Below are positions 39,428 to 47,623 of a stretch of 64,000 nucleotides of DNA, piece after piece. The notes beneath the pieces were generated by a model. That model made no database searches, was not told the DNA's origin, and saw nothing but the letters and a program-made list of their open reading frames with translations. Source of the DNA: UPXZ01 sp049840795 (GTDB lineage Bacteria; Bacteroidota; Bacteroidia; Bacteroidales; Paludibacteraceae); assembly GCA_049840795.1 (NCBI GenBank), contig JASGJK010000036.1:47063-111062 (forward strand), written 5' to 3'. Each line of letters starts with the position of its first letter. Within the stretch, counting starts at the first letter, position 1. The position numbers and the translations under genes were made by a program.

Positions 39428-39458
39428 CAAAGGTGTAGTTTTTTTGTTGAATACGCAA
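39428..39458 (-). promoter_or_regulatory. Predicted trp operon promoter
   Basis: Minus strand TTG (39456-39458), 20 bases, then CACCTTTG (39428-39435), one mismatch from TAnnTTTG. The inferred start site lies about 10 bases before the leader peptide ATG. The Bacteroidetes consensus is established knowledge; use of this copy is inference. Confidence 0.55.
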
Positions 39459-39602
39459 TAATTAAATCAAAAAAAATAACAAAAATATCAATTCGATAGA
39501 TAAATATCATTAAACAACACAAGTAATGAATTTTTTATAAATATTTATGCAAAATAGATTTTATTTTCTTATCTTTGGCGATGAATTTTTTTTGCACTAA
39601 AT

Positions 39603-40517
39603 ATGAATTTATACGTCACAAATGAAACTTCACTGCTAAAAGCCGTTGTTTTAGGACAGCCGGGTTCGTTAGGAAAAGTCCCAACGCTGGAAACAACCTA
39701 CGATCCAAAATCTTACGATTCTGTGTTGAGGAATGATTATCCTACCGAAGAAGCCGTTTACAAAGAAATGACTGCTTTTGAAAAAGTATTGTTGAAGTAT
39801 GATGTGCAGGTATTTCGCCCGTGGACGTTGGAAAATTGCAATCAGGTTTTTGCACGCGATGTGGCGTTTGTCATCGACGATAAAATCATCAATTCCAACA
39901 TTATTCCCGACCGCGAAGACGAAAAGGAAGCTTACGAAATAATTTACGACCAAATTTCGTACAATAAAATATACAATCTCCCTGAAAAAGCCCACGTGGA
40001 AGGTGGCGACGTGGTTTTGTTCAACGATATTGTTTTTGTCGGACTTTACACCGCTGATGATTATCCGTCGTTGAAATCTGCCCGCACTAATTTGTATGCT
40101 TTTAATTTCTTGAAAGAGCTTTTTCCTTATAAAACGTTTATTCCCATCGAATTAATAAAGCACAACACCAATCCTTATCAATCGGTGTTGCATTTGGACT
40201 GTGCATTTATGCCCGTTGGCGATGGAAAAGCAATTGTTTATCCCGATGGTTTTATTCACAAAAAAGATTACCACGCCATTATTGATGTGTTTGGGAAAGA
40301 AAATATCTTTGAAATAACTCAGCCTGAAATGGTGGCGATGAACAGCAATATCTTTTCTATTTCGCCCAAAGTGGTTGTATCGGAGCAAAATTTTGTGCGC
40401 TTAAACTCCCATTTGGAAAACGTTTGGGGAATGACTGTTGAAAAAATCCCGTATGCTGAAATCTCAAAAATGGGAGGTTTGTTGCGATGCTCAACACTAC
40501 CGTTAAAACGCGATTAA
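39603..40517 (+). CDS. Arginine deiminase-related / amidinotransferase family hydrolase
   Basis: 304 aa guanidino-group modifying enzyme fold. Catalytic pattern: acidic pair after FARDVAF, HVEGGDVVLF with the His-Glu pair, LHLDCAF with the second His, and the nucleophile Cys in GGLLRCSTLPL at the C-terminus. Substrate may be arginine, giving citrulline or ornithine. It starts an operon with ctlX (9-bp gap) and rocD, so the likely purpose is arginine catabolism to glutamate semialdehyde. The upstream region is shared with the divergent trp promoter. Confidence 0.85.
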   Translation: MNLYVTNETSLLKAVVLGQPGSLGKVPTLETTYDPKSYDSVLRNDYPTEEAVYKEMTAFEKVLLKYDVQVFRPWTLENCNQVFARDVAFVIDDKIINSNIIPDREDEKEAYEIIYDQISYNKIYNLPEKAHVEGGDVVLFNDIVFVGLYTADDYPSLKSARTNLYAFNFLKELFPYKTFIPIELIKHNTNPYQSVLHLDCAFMPVGDGKAIVYPDGFIHKKDYHAIIDVFGKENIFEITQPEMVAMNSNIFSISPKVVVSEQNFVRLNSHLENVWGMTVEKIPYAEISKMGGLLRCSTLPLKRD

Positions 40518-40526
40518 TCAGTAATT

Positions 40527-41456
40527 ATGAAAATACAACAGAACCTTACCCATACTATTTTAATGATTGAACCGGTGGCTTTCGGTTTTAATCCGCAAAC
40601 ATCGGTAAATAATTATTTTCAATCTTCGGAAGATAAAAATAATGCCGGCGTGCAACAGAAAGCGTTGGCTGAATTTAACGCGATGGTTCAAAAATTGCGT
40701 GAAAACGATGTGGATGTGATTGTTGAACGCGATACGCTTTATCCACACACACCCGATTCTATTTTTCCCAACAACTGGATTTCGTTTCACGAAAAAAATC
40801 GTGCCGTTTTATATCCAATGTTTGCCGAAAATCGTAGGATGGAACGCAGAATCGATGTGTTGTTATCGGTAGAAAATTATCTGCAAAAAAAATATAAAAT
40901 CATTGATTACACACCGTTTGAGAACGATGGTCGTTTTTTGGAAGGAACGGGAAGTATCATTTTAGATCGTAAAAACAAAAAGGCGTATACATCGCTTTCA
41001 CCACGAACCGACAAAGCCTTGTTCCTTGATTATTGCGCTGAAATGAAGTTGCATCCTGTAATGTTTGAAGCTACCCAACAAGTTAATGGAGAACAATTTT
41101 CTATTTATCACACCAATGTAATGATGTGCGTGGCTGATAATTATGTTGTAATCTGCTTGGACTCTATTCAAAACGCAACCGAAAGAAAAACCGTTGTTTC
41201 AGAAATAGAAGAAAACGGTAAAAAAATCGTAGAAATTACGGCTAAGCAAATGAATCATTTTGCGGGAAATATGTTGCAGATTGAAAATAGGGCAGGCGAG
41301 AAGTTACTTGCAATGTCGCAGTCGGCTTACGAATCACTCACAGTAGAACAAAAACAATACCTCGAATCACAAAATAAATTGCTTATTTTTGCCATTCCAA
41401 CGATTGAAAAAAACGGGGGAGGAAGCGTTCGATGTATGATGGCAGAGGTATTTTAA
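40527..41456 (+). CDS. ctlX: Citrulline utilization hydrolase CtlX-type protein
   Basis: 309 aa, arginine deiminase-related. Motifs: PDSIFPNNWISFH, RFLEGTGSIILDR carrying the Glu, YHTNVMMCVADNYVVICLDSI with the His, and GGGSVRCMMAEVF with the C-terminal Cys. This matches the CtlX family, described in Francisella as needed for growth on citrulline. With the upstream paralogue and RocD downstream it suggests a route arginine, citrulline, ornithine, glutamate semialdehyde. Repeat arm F begins directly after its stop codon. Confidence 0.87.
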   Translation: MKIQQNLTHTILMIEPVAFGFNPQTSVNNYFQSSEDKNNAGVQQKALAEFNAMVQKLRENDVDVIVERDTLYPHTPDSIFPNNWISFHEKNRAVLYPMFAENRRMERRIDVLLSVENYLQKKYKIIDYTPFENDGRFLEGTGSIILDRKNKKAYTSLSPRTDKALFLDYCAEMKLHPVMFEATQQVNGEQFSIYHTNVMMCVADNYVVICLDSIQNATERKTVVSEIEENGKKIVEITAKQMNHFAGNMLQIENRAGEKLLAMSQSAYESLTVEQKQYLESQNKLLIFAIPTIEKNGGGSVRCMMAEVF

Positions 41457-41506
41457 CAGCCCCCTACCTGCCTGCCGCAGGCGGGAATCTCCCACAGGGG
41501 GACTTT
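41457..41506 (+). repeat. Composite palindromic arm F between ctlX and rocD
   Basis: CAGCCCCCTA at the left and AGGGGGACTTTT at the right enclose a second palindrome, CCTGCCTGCCGCAGGCGGG. The outer part matches arms C and E in orientation and position (just after the upstream gene). Its inverted partner is arm G, about 90 bases on. Confidence 0.7.
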
Positions 41507-41561
41507 TTATATGATTCGCAATGTTTTTCAAAAAATAGAATATAAAACTAAAAGAAATAAT

Positions 41562-42848
41562 ATGCAAACTTCAAAAAATACTAATTCGATGAATCAATCC
41601 TCTCAAACTCCCCCCTCGGGGGATTGGGGGGCTTCTTTAATCCATTTAGAAGATAAATACGGAGCACACAATTATCATCCGCTTCCGGTGGTGCTTGAAA
41701 AAGGTGAAGGAGTGTTTGTGTGGGATGTGGACGGAAAGAAGTATTTCGATTTTCTTTCGGCATATTCAGCTGTTAATCAAGGTCATTGCCACCCGAAAAT
41801 CATCAATGCTTTGATTGAGCAATCCAAGAAACTCACATTGACATCACGCGCTTTTTACAACGATAAGTTAGGCACTTACGAAAAATTCATCACCGAATAT
41901 TTTGGTTACGAAAAAGTGCTTCCAATGAACACAGGAGCTGAAGCGGTGGAAACAGCCATCAAACTTTGTCGTAAATGGAGCTATCAAAAACGTAATATTC
42001 CTGAAAATAAGGCGCAAATAGTGGTTTGTTCGGGCAATTTTCACGGACGTACCACTACCATTGTATCTTTTTCGGTTGATCCTGATGCTTATAACGATTA
42101 CGGTCCGTTTACGCCCGGTTTTATCGTCATTCCTTACAACGATGTGGATGCGCTAAAAAACGCGTTTGACGAAAATCCAAACATCGTAGGTTTTTTAGTA
42201 GAACCCATTCAAGGCGAAGCGGGTGCAAATGTTCCTGATGAAGGATTTTTGAAACAAAGCCACGAACTTTGCCAGCAAAACAATGCTCTTTTCATTGCCG
42301 ATGAAGTTCAAACAGGCATCGGACGTACCGGAAAACTGCTGGCTTGCGATTATGAAAATATCCATCCCGATATTCTGATTCTTGGAAAAGCGCTTTCAGG
42401 AGGCGCATACCCTATTTCGGCAGTTCTTTCGAGCAATGAAATTATGGAAGTTATCCGTCCCGGACAGCACGGCTCTACTTTTGGAGGAAATCCGGTGGCA
42501 GCCGCGGTTGCCATTGCGGCATTGGAAGTAATTCGCGATGAGAAACTAACCGAAAATGCATTCCGTTTGGGAGAAATTTTTAGAAATGAATTGACTGAAT
42601 TTTCTAAAACATCCAATATCGCCATCAAAATACGTGGAAAAGGTTTGCTCAATGCCTTGATCATCAATAATAAAAATCATAAAGATCTGGCTTGGGAAAT
42701 TTGTTTGAAATTAGCCGAAAACGGTTTGCTTGCCAAACCCACGCATACCAATATCATCCGTTTTGCTCCTCCGTTGGTAATTGCGGAAGAACAATTATGC
42801 GAATGTTTGGAAATAATTAAAAGGACGATTGCAGATTTTGAAAATTAA
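41562..42848 (+). CDS. rocD: Ornithine-oxo-acid transaminase
   Basis: 428 aa from ATG 41562. Class III PLP aminotransferase: EDKYGAHNYHPLPVVL and SAYSAVNQGHCHPKI are typical of ornithine aminotransferases; NTGAEAVETAIKL, the Asp in FIADEVQTGIGRTG, and the PLP Lys in LILGKALSGGAYPISAV are present. The first 30 residues, including QTPPSGDWGASL, are encoded by repeat arm G and its spacer and have no place in the fold; the family usually begins at about the SLIHLEDKYGAH segment. An upstream in-frame ATG (41511) is less likely. Confidence 0.93.
   Translation: MQTSKNTNSMNQSSQTPPSGDWGASLIHLEDKYGAHNYHPLPVVLEKGEGVFVWDVDGKKYFDFLSAYSAVNQGHCHPKIINALIEQSKKLTLTSRAFYNDKLGTYEKFITEYFGYEKVLPMNTGAEAVETAIKLCRKWSYQKRNIPENKAQIVVCSGNFHGRTTTIVSFSVDPDAYNDYGPFTPGFIVIPYNDVDALKNAFDENPNIVGFLVEPIQGEAGANVPDEGFLKQSHELCQQNNALFIADEVQTGIGRTGKLLACDYENIHPDILILGKALSGGAYPISAVLSSNEIMEVIRPGQHGSTFGGNPVAAAVAIAALEVIRDEKLTENAFRLGEIFRNELTEFSKTSNIAIKIRGKGLLNALIINNKNHKDLAWEICLKLAENGLLAKPTHTNIIRFAPPLVIAEEQLCECLEIIKRTIADFEN
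41597..41636 (+). repeat. Palindromic arm G, coding for the RocD N-terminus
   Basis: ATCCTCTCAAACTCCCCCCT then CGGGGGATTGGGGGGCTTCTT. It translates to SSQTPPSGDWGASL, to compare with PPSGGKGASL from arm B in TrpD. Same orientation relative to its gene as arms A, B and D. Confidence 0.78.
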
Positions 42849-42900
42849 ATATAGTGAAAATAATTGCTGTCGAAAATACGGTGGTGTAAAATCGTTTTGT

Positions 42901-44028
42901 TTACTCCATCATCAAATCTTCAATAATTAGATTGGAGACCAAGATGCCGGCTTGTGATAGACAAAGAAAGTTGTTCTTATGGATTAGCAGTTTGTTTTGA
43001 AGGTATTTTTTACTCGATTTTAATAGTAATTGTACTGCATTTTCGCCAAACAGATTATTAACGATATTAAGGTTAATGCCCTCACAAGTACGTAGTCGCA
43101 CCATAATGTAGTCGTTGTATTTTTCATTTGGAGTCAGTTTCTCCCGTTCAAAGTAAGGTCGATTTTGCTCTATGTTTTGACAATACAAGCCCATAGAAGA
43201 TGTATTCCATTGCCGTGAATCACCATCGTACGAATGTGCAGACGGTCCGATACCTAAGTAAGGTATTTGTTGCCAATAAGAGGAGTTGTGGCGGGAGCGA
43301 AACCCATTTTTAGCGAAGTTGGAAATTTCATATTGTTCAAATCTTTTTTTTGTGCATCTATCGACTAATATTTCATACATTTTTATTATCGTATCTTCAT
43401 CGGTCGCAACTACTTTTCCTTGTTGCTGTTGTTTCCAAAGCGGTGTATCGGGCTCGTAAGTTAGCCCGTAAGCTGAAATGTGTTGCACATCAAGCGTAAA
43501 TGCTTTCTCGAGTTGCTCCTGCCACGACTCGATAGTTTGCCCCGGAAGTCCGTATATCAAATCTATGCTGATGTTGTCGAAACCTGCACGTTGGGCTTGT
43601 TGCACGGCTTGCACTGCTCCCGAAGCATCGTGTCGTCTGTTGATAAATGAAAGTTGTGAATTGTCAAAGCTTTGAATACCAATGCTTATCCGATTTATCC
43701 CGATGGCTCTGATTGATTTTAGATAGTTGTCTGACAAATCGTCCGGATTAGATTCCAATGTGATTTCGGCATCGGGCAAAACGATGAAATAGGTCTTAAT
43801 TTTGTGTAATATATCCTGAATTTCTTCTATCGAAAGGGTAGAAGGGGTACCACCTCCAAAATATATGGTCGATATATTTTTGTCTGAAAGATAATTTTTT
43901 CTGTGTCCTATTTCGGTATGTATCGTATTTAGAACACGTTTTTTTTGTTGAAAATTCGTGTTAGAGTAAAAGTCGCAATACGTACATTTGGTTTTGCAAA
44001 AAGGGATATGGATGTAGATACCAGACAT
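42901..44028 (-). CDS. hemW: Radical SAM heme chaperone HemW
   Basis: 375 aa. The radical SAM cluster is CKTKCTYC, with Cys11, Cys15 and Cys18, and the preceding IYIHIPF is typical of HemW (formerly called coproporphyrinogen oxidase-like). Other family features: YFGGGTPSTLS near residue 58, ISIGIQSFDNSQL near 120, and a HemN C-terminal-like domain. HemW has the short CxxxCxxC without the fourth Cys of true HemN, consistent with heme delivery rather than decarboxylation. Convergent with rocD. Confidence 0.9.
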   Translation of the reverse strand: MSGIYIHIPFCKTKCTYCDFYSNTNFQQKKRVLNTIHTEIGHRKNYLSDKNISTIYFGGGTPSTLSIEEIQDILHKIKTYFIVLPDAEITLESNPDDLSDNYLKSIRAIGINRISIGIQSFDNSQLSFINRRHDASGAVQAVQQAQRAGFDNISIDLIYGLPGQTIESWQEQLEKAFTLDVQHISAYGLTYEPDTPLWKQQQQGKVVATDEDTIIKMYEILVDRCTKKRFEQYEISNFAKNGFRSRHNSSYWQQIPYLGIGPSAHSYDGDSRQWNTSSMGLYCQNIEQNRPYFEREKLTPNEKYNDYIMVRLRTCEGINLNIVNNLFGENAVQLLLKSSKKYLQNKLLIHKNNFLCLSQAGILVSNLIIEDLMME

Positions 44029-44094
44029 AGTTTAAGTGGAAAGTTGAACTGTGTGAGTAATCGCTGACAGATACAGGCATCACAAAATATATTG

Positions 44095-45423
44095 TTAATA
44101 AAGGTCTTTTACCAAAATATGTTGACGAACATTGTCAATTTCGGCTTGCATTTCTAACATTTTGTACCAGATAGCTTCCATTTCAGCCGATTCTGCCGTT
44201 AAAAAAAGTTCCGCCCCTTTTTTATCTATGTTAGAATATAATATATTGACTGTTAGCTTGTTAATGTCCATTGCCGGATAGTATGCTCTGTCAGTTGATT
44301 CTTCATCTGTCACTTCAATAATGATACGCGCATCCACCAATACCTGAATCACGGAATTTAATAAACGAATCGGTAACTTATATTCATCAATAATTTCTTG
44401 TAATTTGATGGGAAGTTCGCCATTTTCAAATCGCTTAACGATAATATAGGTAATAAAAACGGTCAAGTATTTTTTGTAGCGTACACTGATATTGTCAGTA
44501 TCCACTTCGTAGTCGTAATTTCTCAAATTTTGTGAAGCATAAGAAATCTCCGCTCCTAAAAGTACAATTAGGCAAGAGATATAGAGCCAGAATAACAATA
44601 ATGGAATGGCAGCAAATCCTCCATAAACCGCATTGTAACGGGTTAAGTTTATCTGCCCGTTAACGTAAAGCATTTGGAATATCTGAAAAGCCGTTCCGGC
44701 AATAATGCCGGCGATGAGCCCGTTTACAAACCGTACTTTAGTGTTAGGAATAATGACGTACATAAACGTAAATATCAACCAACTGATAACGTAAGGTACA
44801 AAAAAAACGGCAAACTTTAATAACGGGCTAAAAAACTGGAAAAAAAACGATTGTGAAAGAATGGTGTTGAAATAAATGGATAACCCGCTGGTGACTACAA
44901 TTAAAATAGGTAGAATAAACAATCCCGAAAAAAGCATAGTAAATTGACGCAACAGTGAGCGTGATTTTTTTACTTGCCATATTGTATTAAATGCGTTCTC
45001 AACCTGCATAAAAAAATTCATCACGGCATACACCAAAACAGCTAATCCTATTCCTATAAATAATCCACCGCGCGTAGTAGCTAAATATTTTTCGACAAAC
45101 CCCATCACGGTAGGTAACATATTCGCTTGAGCCACAAAGGTGTCTGAGAGCGCTTTTTCGATGTACTGCTCAATTCCGAAACCTTTACCAATAGCCGTAA
45201 GTAAAGCGATTATCGGTACGATGGCAAACGTAATGGAATAGGTGAGTGCCGCGGCTCTTACGCCCAAACGATTGTTGTAATATTCTCTGATTGCGAGAAA
45301 GATAGTTTTTATAATAGAATACAAGAGTCGTTTTCCGCGCGACAATTCACTCACAGTGATACGCCAAATATCGTATCGGAGAAAATTATAAATGTATTTG
45401 TAAAAATTAGCCAACTTTGTCAT
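44095..45423 (-). CDS. YihY/BrkB family inner membrane protein
   Basis: 442 aa with about six membrane segments between residues 50 and 290 (for example YSITFAIVPIIALLTAIGKG, LVYAVMNFFMQVENAF, LLLFWLYISCLIVLLGAEISYA). The motif region NTKVRFVNGLIAGIIAG and YGGFAAIPLLLFWLY fits the BrkB/YihY family. A soluble C-terminal region of about 130 residues resembles a winged-helix-like extension common in Bacteroidetes members. Function is not firmly known; the old RNase BN name is a misassignment. Confidence 0.88.
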   Translation of the reverse strand: MTKLANFYKYIYNFLRYDIWRITVSELSRGKRLLYSIIKTIFLAIREYYNNRLGVRAAALTYSITFAIVPIIALLTAIGKGFGIEQYIEKALSDTFVAQANMLPTVMGFVEKYLATTRGGLFIGIGLAVLVYAVMNFFMQVENAFNTIWQVKKSRSLLRQFTMLFSGLFILPILIVVTSGLSIYFNTILSQSFFFQFFSPLLKFAVFFVPYVISWLIFTFMYVIIPNTKVRFVNGLIAGIIAGTAFQIFQMLYVNGQINLTRYNAVYGGFAAIPLLLFWLYISCLIVLLGAEISYASQNLRNYDYEVDTDNISVRYKKYLTVFITYIIVKRFENGELPIKLQEIIDEYKLPIRLLNSVIQVLVDARIIIEVTDEESTDRAYYPAMDINKLTVNILYSNIDKKGAELFLTAESAEMEAIWYKMLEMQAEIDNVRQHILVKDLY

Positions 45424-45512
45424 AATCTTAAATAGTTAGGCGCTTTGCAATCTTGTGATTCATAGTCAACATTAAACATTGCTTATAGCTCAAAGTTTAC
45501 CCATAGAAGCTA

Positions 45513-45893
45513 AAAAAACAGCAGGTCTGTAAGCCGGGTTCTGTAATCCTTCTGGGAAACCCCATCGAAATTGTTTGTCATTTATCTTGTTTTGCTATCA
45601 CTAACAAAATCCAGCGATCTACCCCCCGACATCGGACGAGCCATCCTACGTGCGTCGGTGTACATGATCTTGCAACCCATAAGGCGTACGCCAAATCACA
45701 TCACTGTGACTTGCGGTGAGCTCTTACCTCGCCTTTTCACCTTTTCCTTGTTCCCTCGCGGATTTCAAGGTAGTTGTTTTCTGTTACACTACTCTGCCAT
45801 TGCTGACAGCTTCCCGTTAGGAAGTATGGTGCTCTGCGTTGCCCGGACTTTCCTCTCCGACATAAAATCGAAGCGACAAACCAACCTGCTGCA
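45513..45893 (-). ncRNA. rnpB: RNase P RNA (class A)
   Basis: About 380 nt ribozyme that trims tRNA 5' leaders. The minus strand has the CR-I core GAGGAAAGTCCGGGC near 45850 and the 3' core GGCTTACAGACCTGCTG at 45521-45540. The 5' GCAGCAGGT pairs with ACCTGCTG as helix P1, and a T7 run follows. The -7 element TACCTTTG lies at 45899-45906, placing the start near 45893. The plus-strand ORF through this region is an artefact. Confidence 0.93.
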
Positions 45894-45950
45894 AGCTACA
45901 AAGGTAATAGATTTTTATGTAATAAAAAATTTTTTGACAATACGGTATCG

Positions 45951-47357
45951 TTATGAAATCTCAAATTCGTTGCCGGGCGCCGGAATTTCGATATGCTGAA
46001 ATCCGTTTTCGAATAAATGATCTCGATATGCCTGTTGTACACCATATTCGCAATGAACGAGAAATGTTTTTTTTATTGCTGAAACATCTTGGCATTTTAG
46101 AAATTGTATCATTTCGTTATAATCGGCATGCCCCGAGAATGCCTCAATTTTACGAATAGCGGCTTTGACCGGATGAATTTCTCCAAAAATGGAGATGCTG
46201 TTAAGTCCCGGCTCTTGAAGTCTTGCCCCCAGCGATGATGGAGTACAATATCCGATGATCAGAATTGTGTTTCTCGGATTGGATATGTTGTTGGCAATGT
46301 GATGTTTGATGCGACCGGCTTCTGCCATACCCGATGCTGAAATAATAATGCAAGGCTCATCAACTTCGTTGATTGCTTTGGACTCTTCTACTAATTTGAT
46401 GTAATGTAAGCTGTTGAAGCCAAAAGGATCGGGGTCGGTTTTTATCACTTTTTTGATATCTTCATTCAAATCGTTCAAATGAATCCGGAAGACATCGGTG
46501 GCATTTACAGCTAACGGACTATCAACATAGATGTTTATTCTCGGCAATTTACCTTCATTGTAAAATTTATTCAGTAAAAAAACAACCTCCTGAGTTCTTC
46601 CGATAGCAAAAGACGGAATAATGAGTTTTCCCTTTTGCGCAATACAGGTATCCGATATGATTTGCAACAACTGTTCTTCCATATCTTTCAACGGTTCGTG
46701 TAATCTGTTGCCATAAGTAGATTCCGTAATCAAGTAATCGCATTGGGGAAACGCTACCGGGGAAGGTAAAATTCTGTTTACGGGTCGCCCTATGTCGCCT
46801 GTATAAGCCAGATTTATAATTTCTCCATTTTCTTTAATTTCCAGATTTATAACTCCCGAACCCAGCATGTGCCCTGTATTTGTGAATTTAACGCGTAGAT
46901 GTTGGTTGATTTCGAAGCGGCGGTTAAATTCTATTCCTATAAATAGTTTCATACATTTTTCGGCATCTTCTACCGTGTATATAGGACTAACGGAAGGCAA
47001 ATTTCTTTTCGATTGTTTCTTGTTAAACCACTTAACATCTAACTCTTGTATATGCCCGCTGTCTGATAACATAATAGAGCATAAGTTACGTGTAGCTACC
47101 GTGCAGATTACCGAACCGTGAAATCCTAATTTGTAAAGGTAAGGGATTAATCCCGAATGATCGATGTGGGCGTGCGAAAGTATGACATAATCGATGCTTG
47201 CCGCTTCTAATTCCAAGTTACGGTTTTTAGTATCGGTTTCAAGCCCTTTTCCCTGATACATACCGCAGTCCAACAGAATTTTTTTGTTGTCATTAGTTGT
47301 GATGAGCACTTTGCTTCCGGTAACTTCCCTTGAGGCTCCTATAAATCTGATTTTCAT
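45951..47357 (-). CDS. MBL fold / beta-CASP RNA nuclease-like protein
   Basis: 468 aa. The metal-binding motif HAHIDHSG is at about residues 61-68, with later ligands in TNTGHMLGSG (His near 160) and YTGDIG. The beta-CASP region is at about 190-370 (SFAIGRTQEVVFLL), and the RMMBL zinc motif FSGHADYNEM near 425 with LVHCEYGVQQ completes the site. This is the CPSF-100/YSH1-like bacterial family that processes RNA. It lies 57 bases upstream of rnpB on the same strand; a functional link is not shown. Confidence 0.9.
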   Translation of the reverse strand: MKIRFIGASREVTGSKVLITTNDNKKILLDCGMYQGKGLETDTKNRNLELEAASIDYVILSHAHIDHSGLIPYLYKLGFHGSVICTVATRNLCSIMLSDSGHIQELDVKWFNKKQSKRNLPSVSPIYTVEDAEKCMKLFIGIEFNRRFEINQHLRVKFTNTGHMLGSGVINLEIKENGEIINLAYTGDIGRPVNRILPSPVAFPQCDYLITESTYGNRLHEPLKDMEEQLLQIISDTCIAQKGKLIIPSFAIGRTQEVVFLLNKFYNEGKLPRINIYVDSPLAVNATDVFRIHLNDLNEDIKKVIKTDPDPFGFNSLHYIKLVEESKAINEVDEPCIIISASGMAEAGRIKHHIANNISNPRNTILIIGYCTPSSLGARLQEPGLNSISIFGEIHPVKAAIRKIEAFSGHADYNEMIQFLKCQDVSAIKKTFLVHCEYGVQQAYRDHLFENGFQHIEIPAPGNEFEIS

Positions 47358-47623
47358 AATATTATAAATTGTATAAAATGAAGTTGATAAAGATAATTGA
47401 TATGGTGAATGTTGTTAGCTCTTATTCTATTTAACGATAAATATCGTAGAATACATATAACTTTTAGTGTCAAAAATAGAATAATTCTTTTTAATTCGGA
47501 GCATTACTGTCAAAAAATACCCATCATTAACAAAATGTGTGTATAAATTTTTTTAATAATAAAAAAAAGTTTATTTTTGACTGATTAATATTTGTCACAT
47601 CTAAAAAACATAAAATACTGAAA
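47358..47623. other. Divergent intergenic region, MBL nuclease / response regulator
   Basis: 266 AT-rich bases between divergent starts. TATTTTTG at about 47572 on the plus strand fits a -7 element for the response regulator. No sigma54-type element or inverted repeat was seen. Confidence 0.4.

Noticed and set aside
45571..45999. 142-codon ORF across the RNase P RNA
   Set aside because: It is the complement of rnpB; the conserved CR-I and P1 elements explain the sequence.
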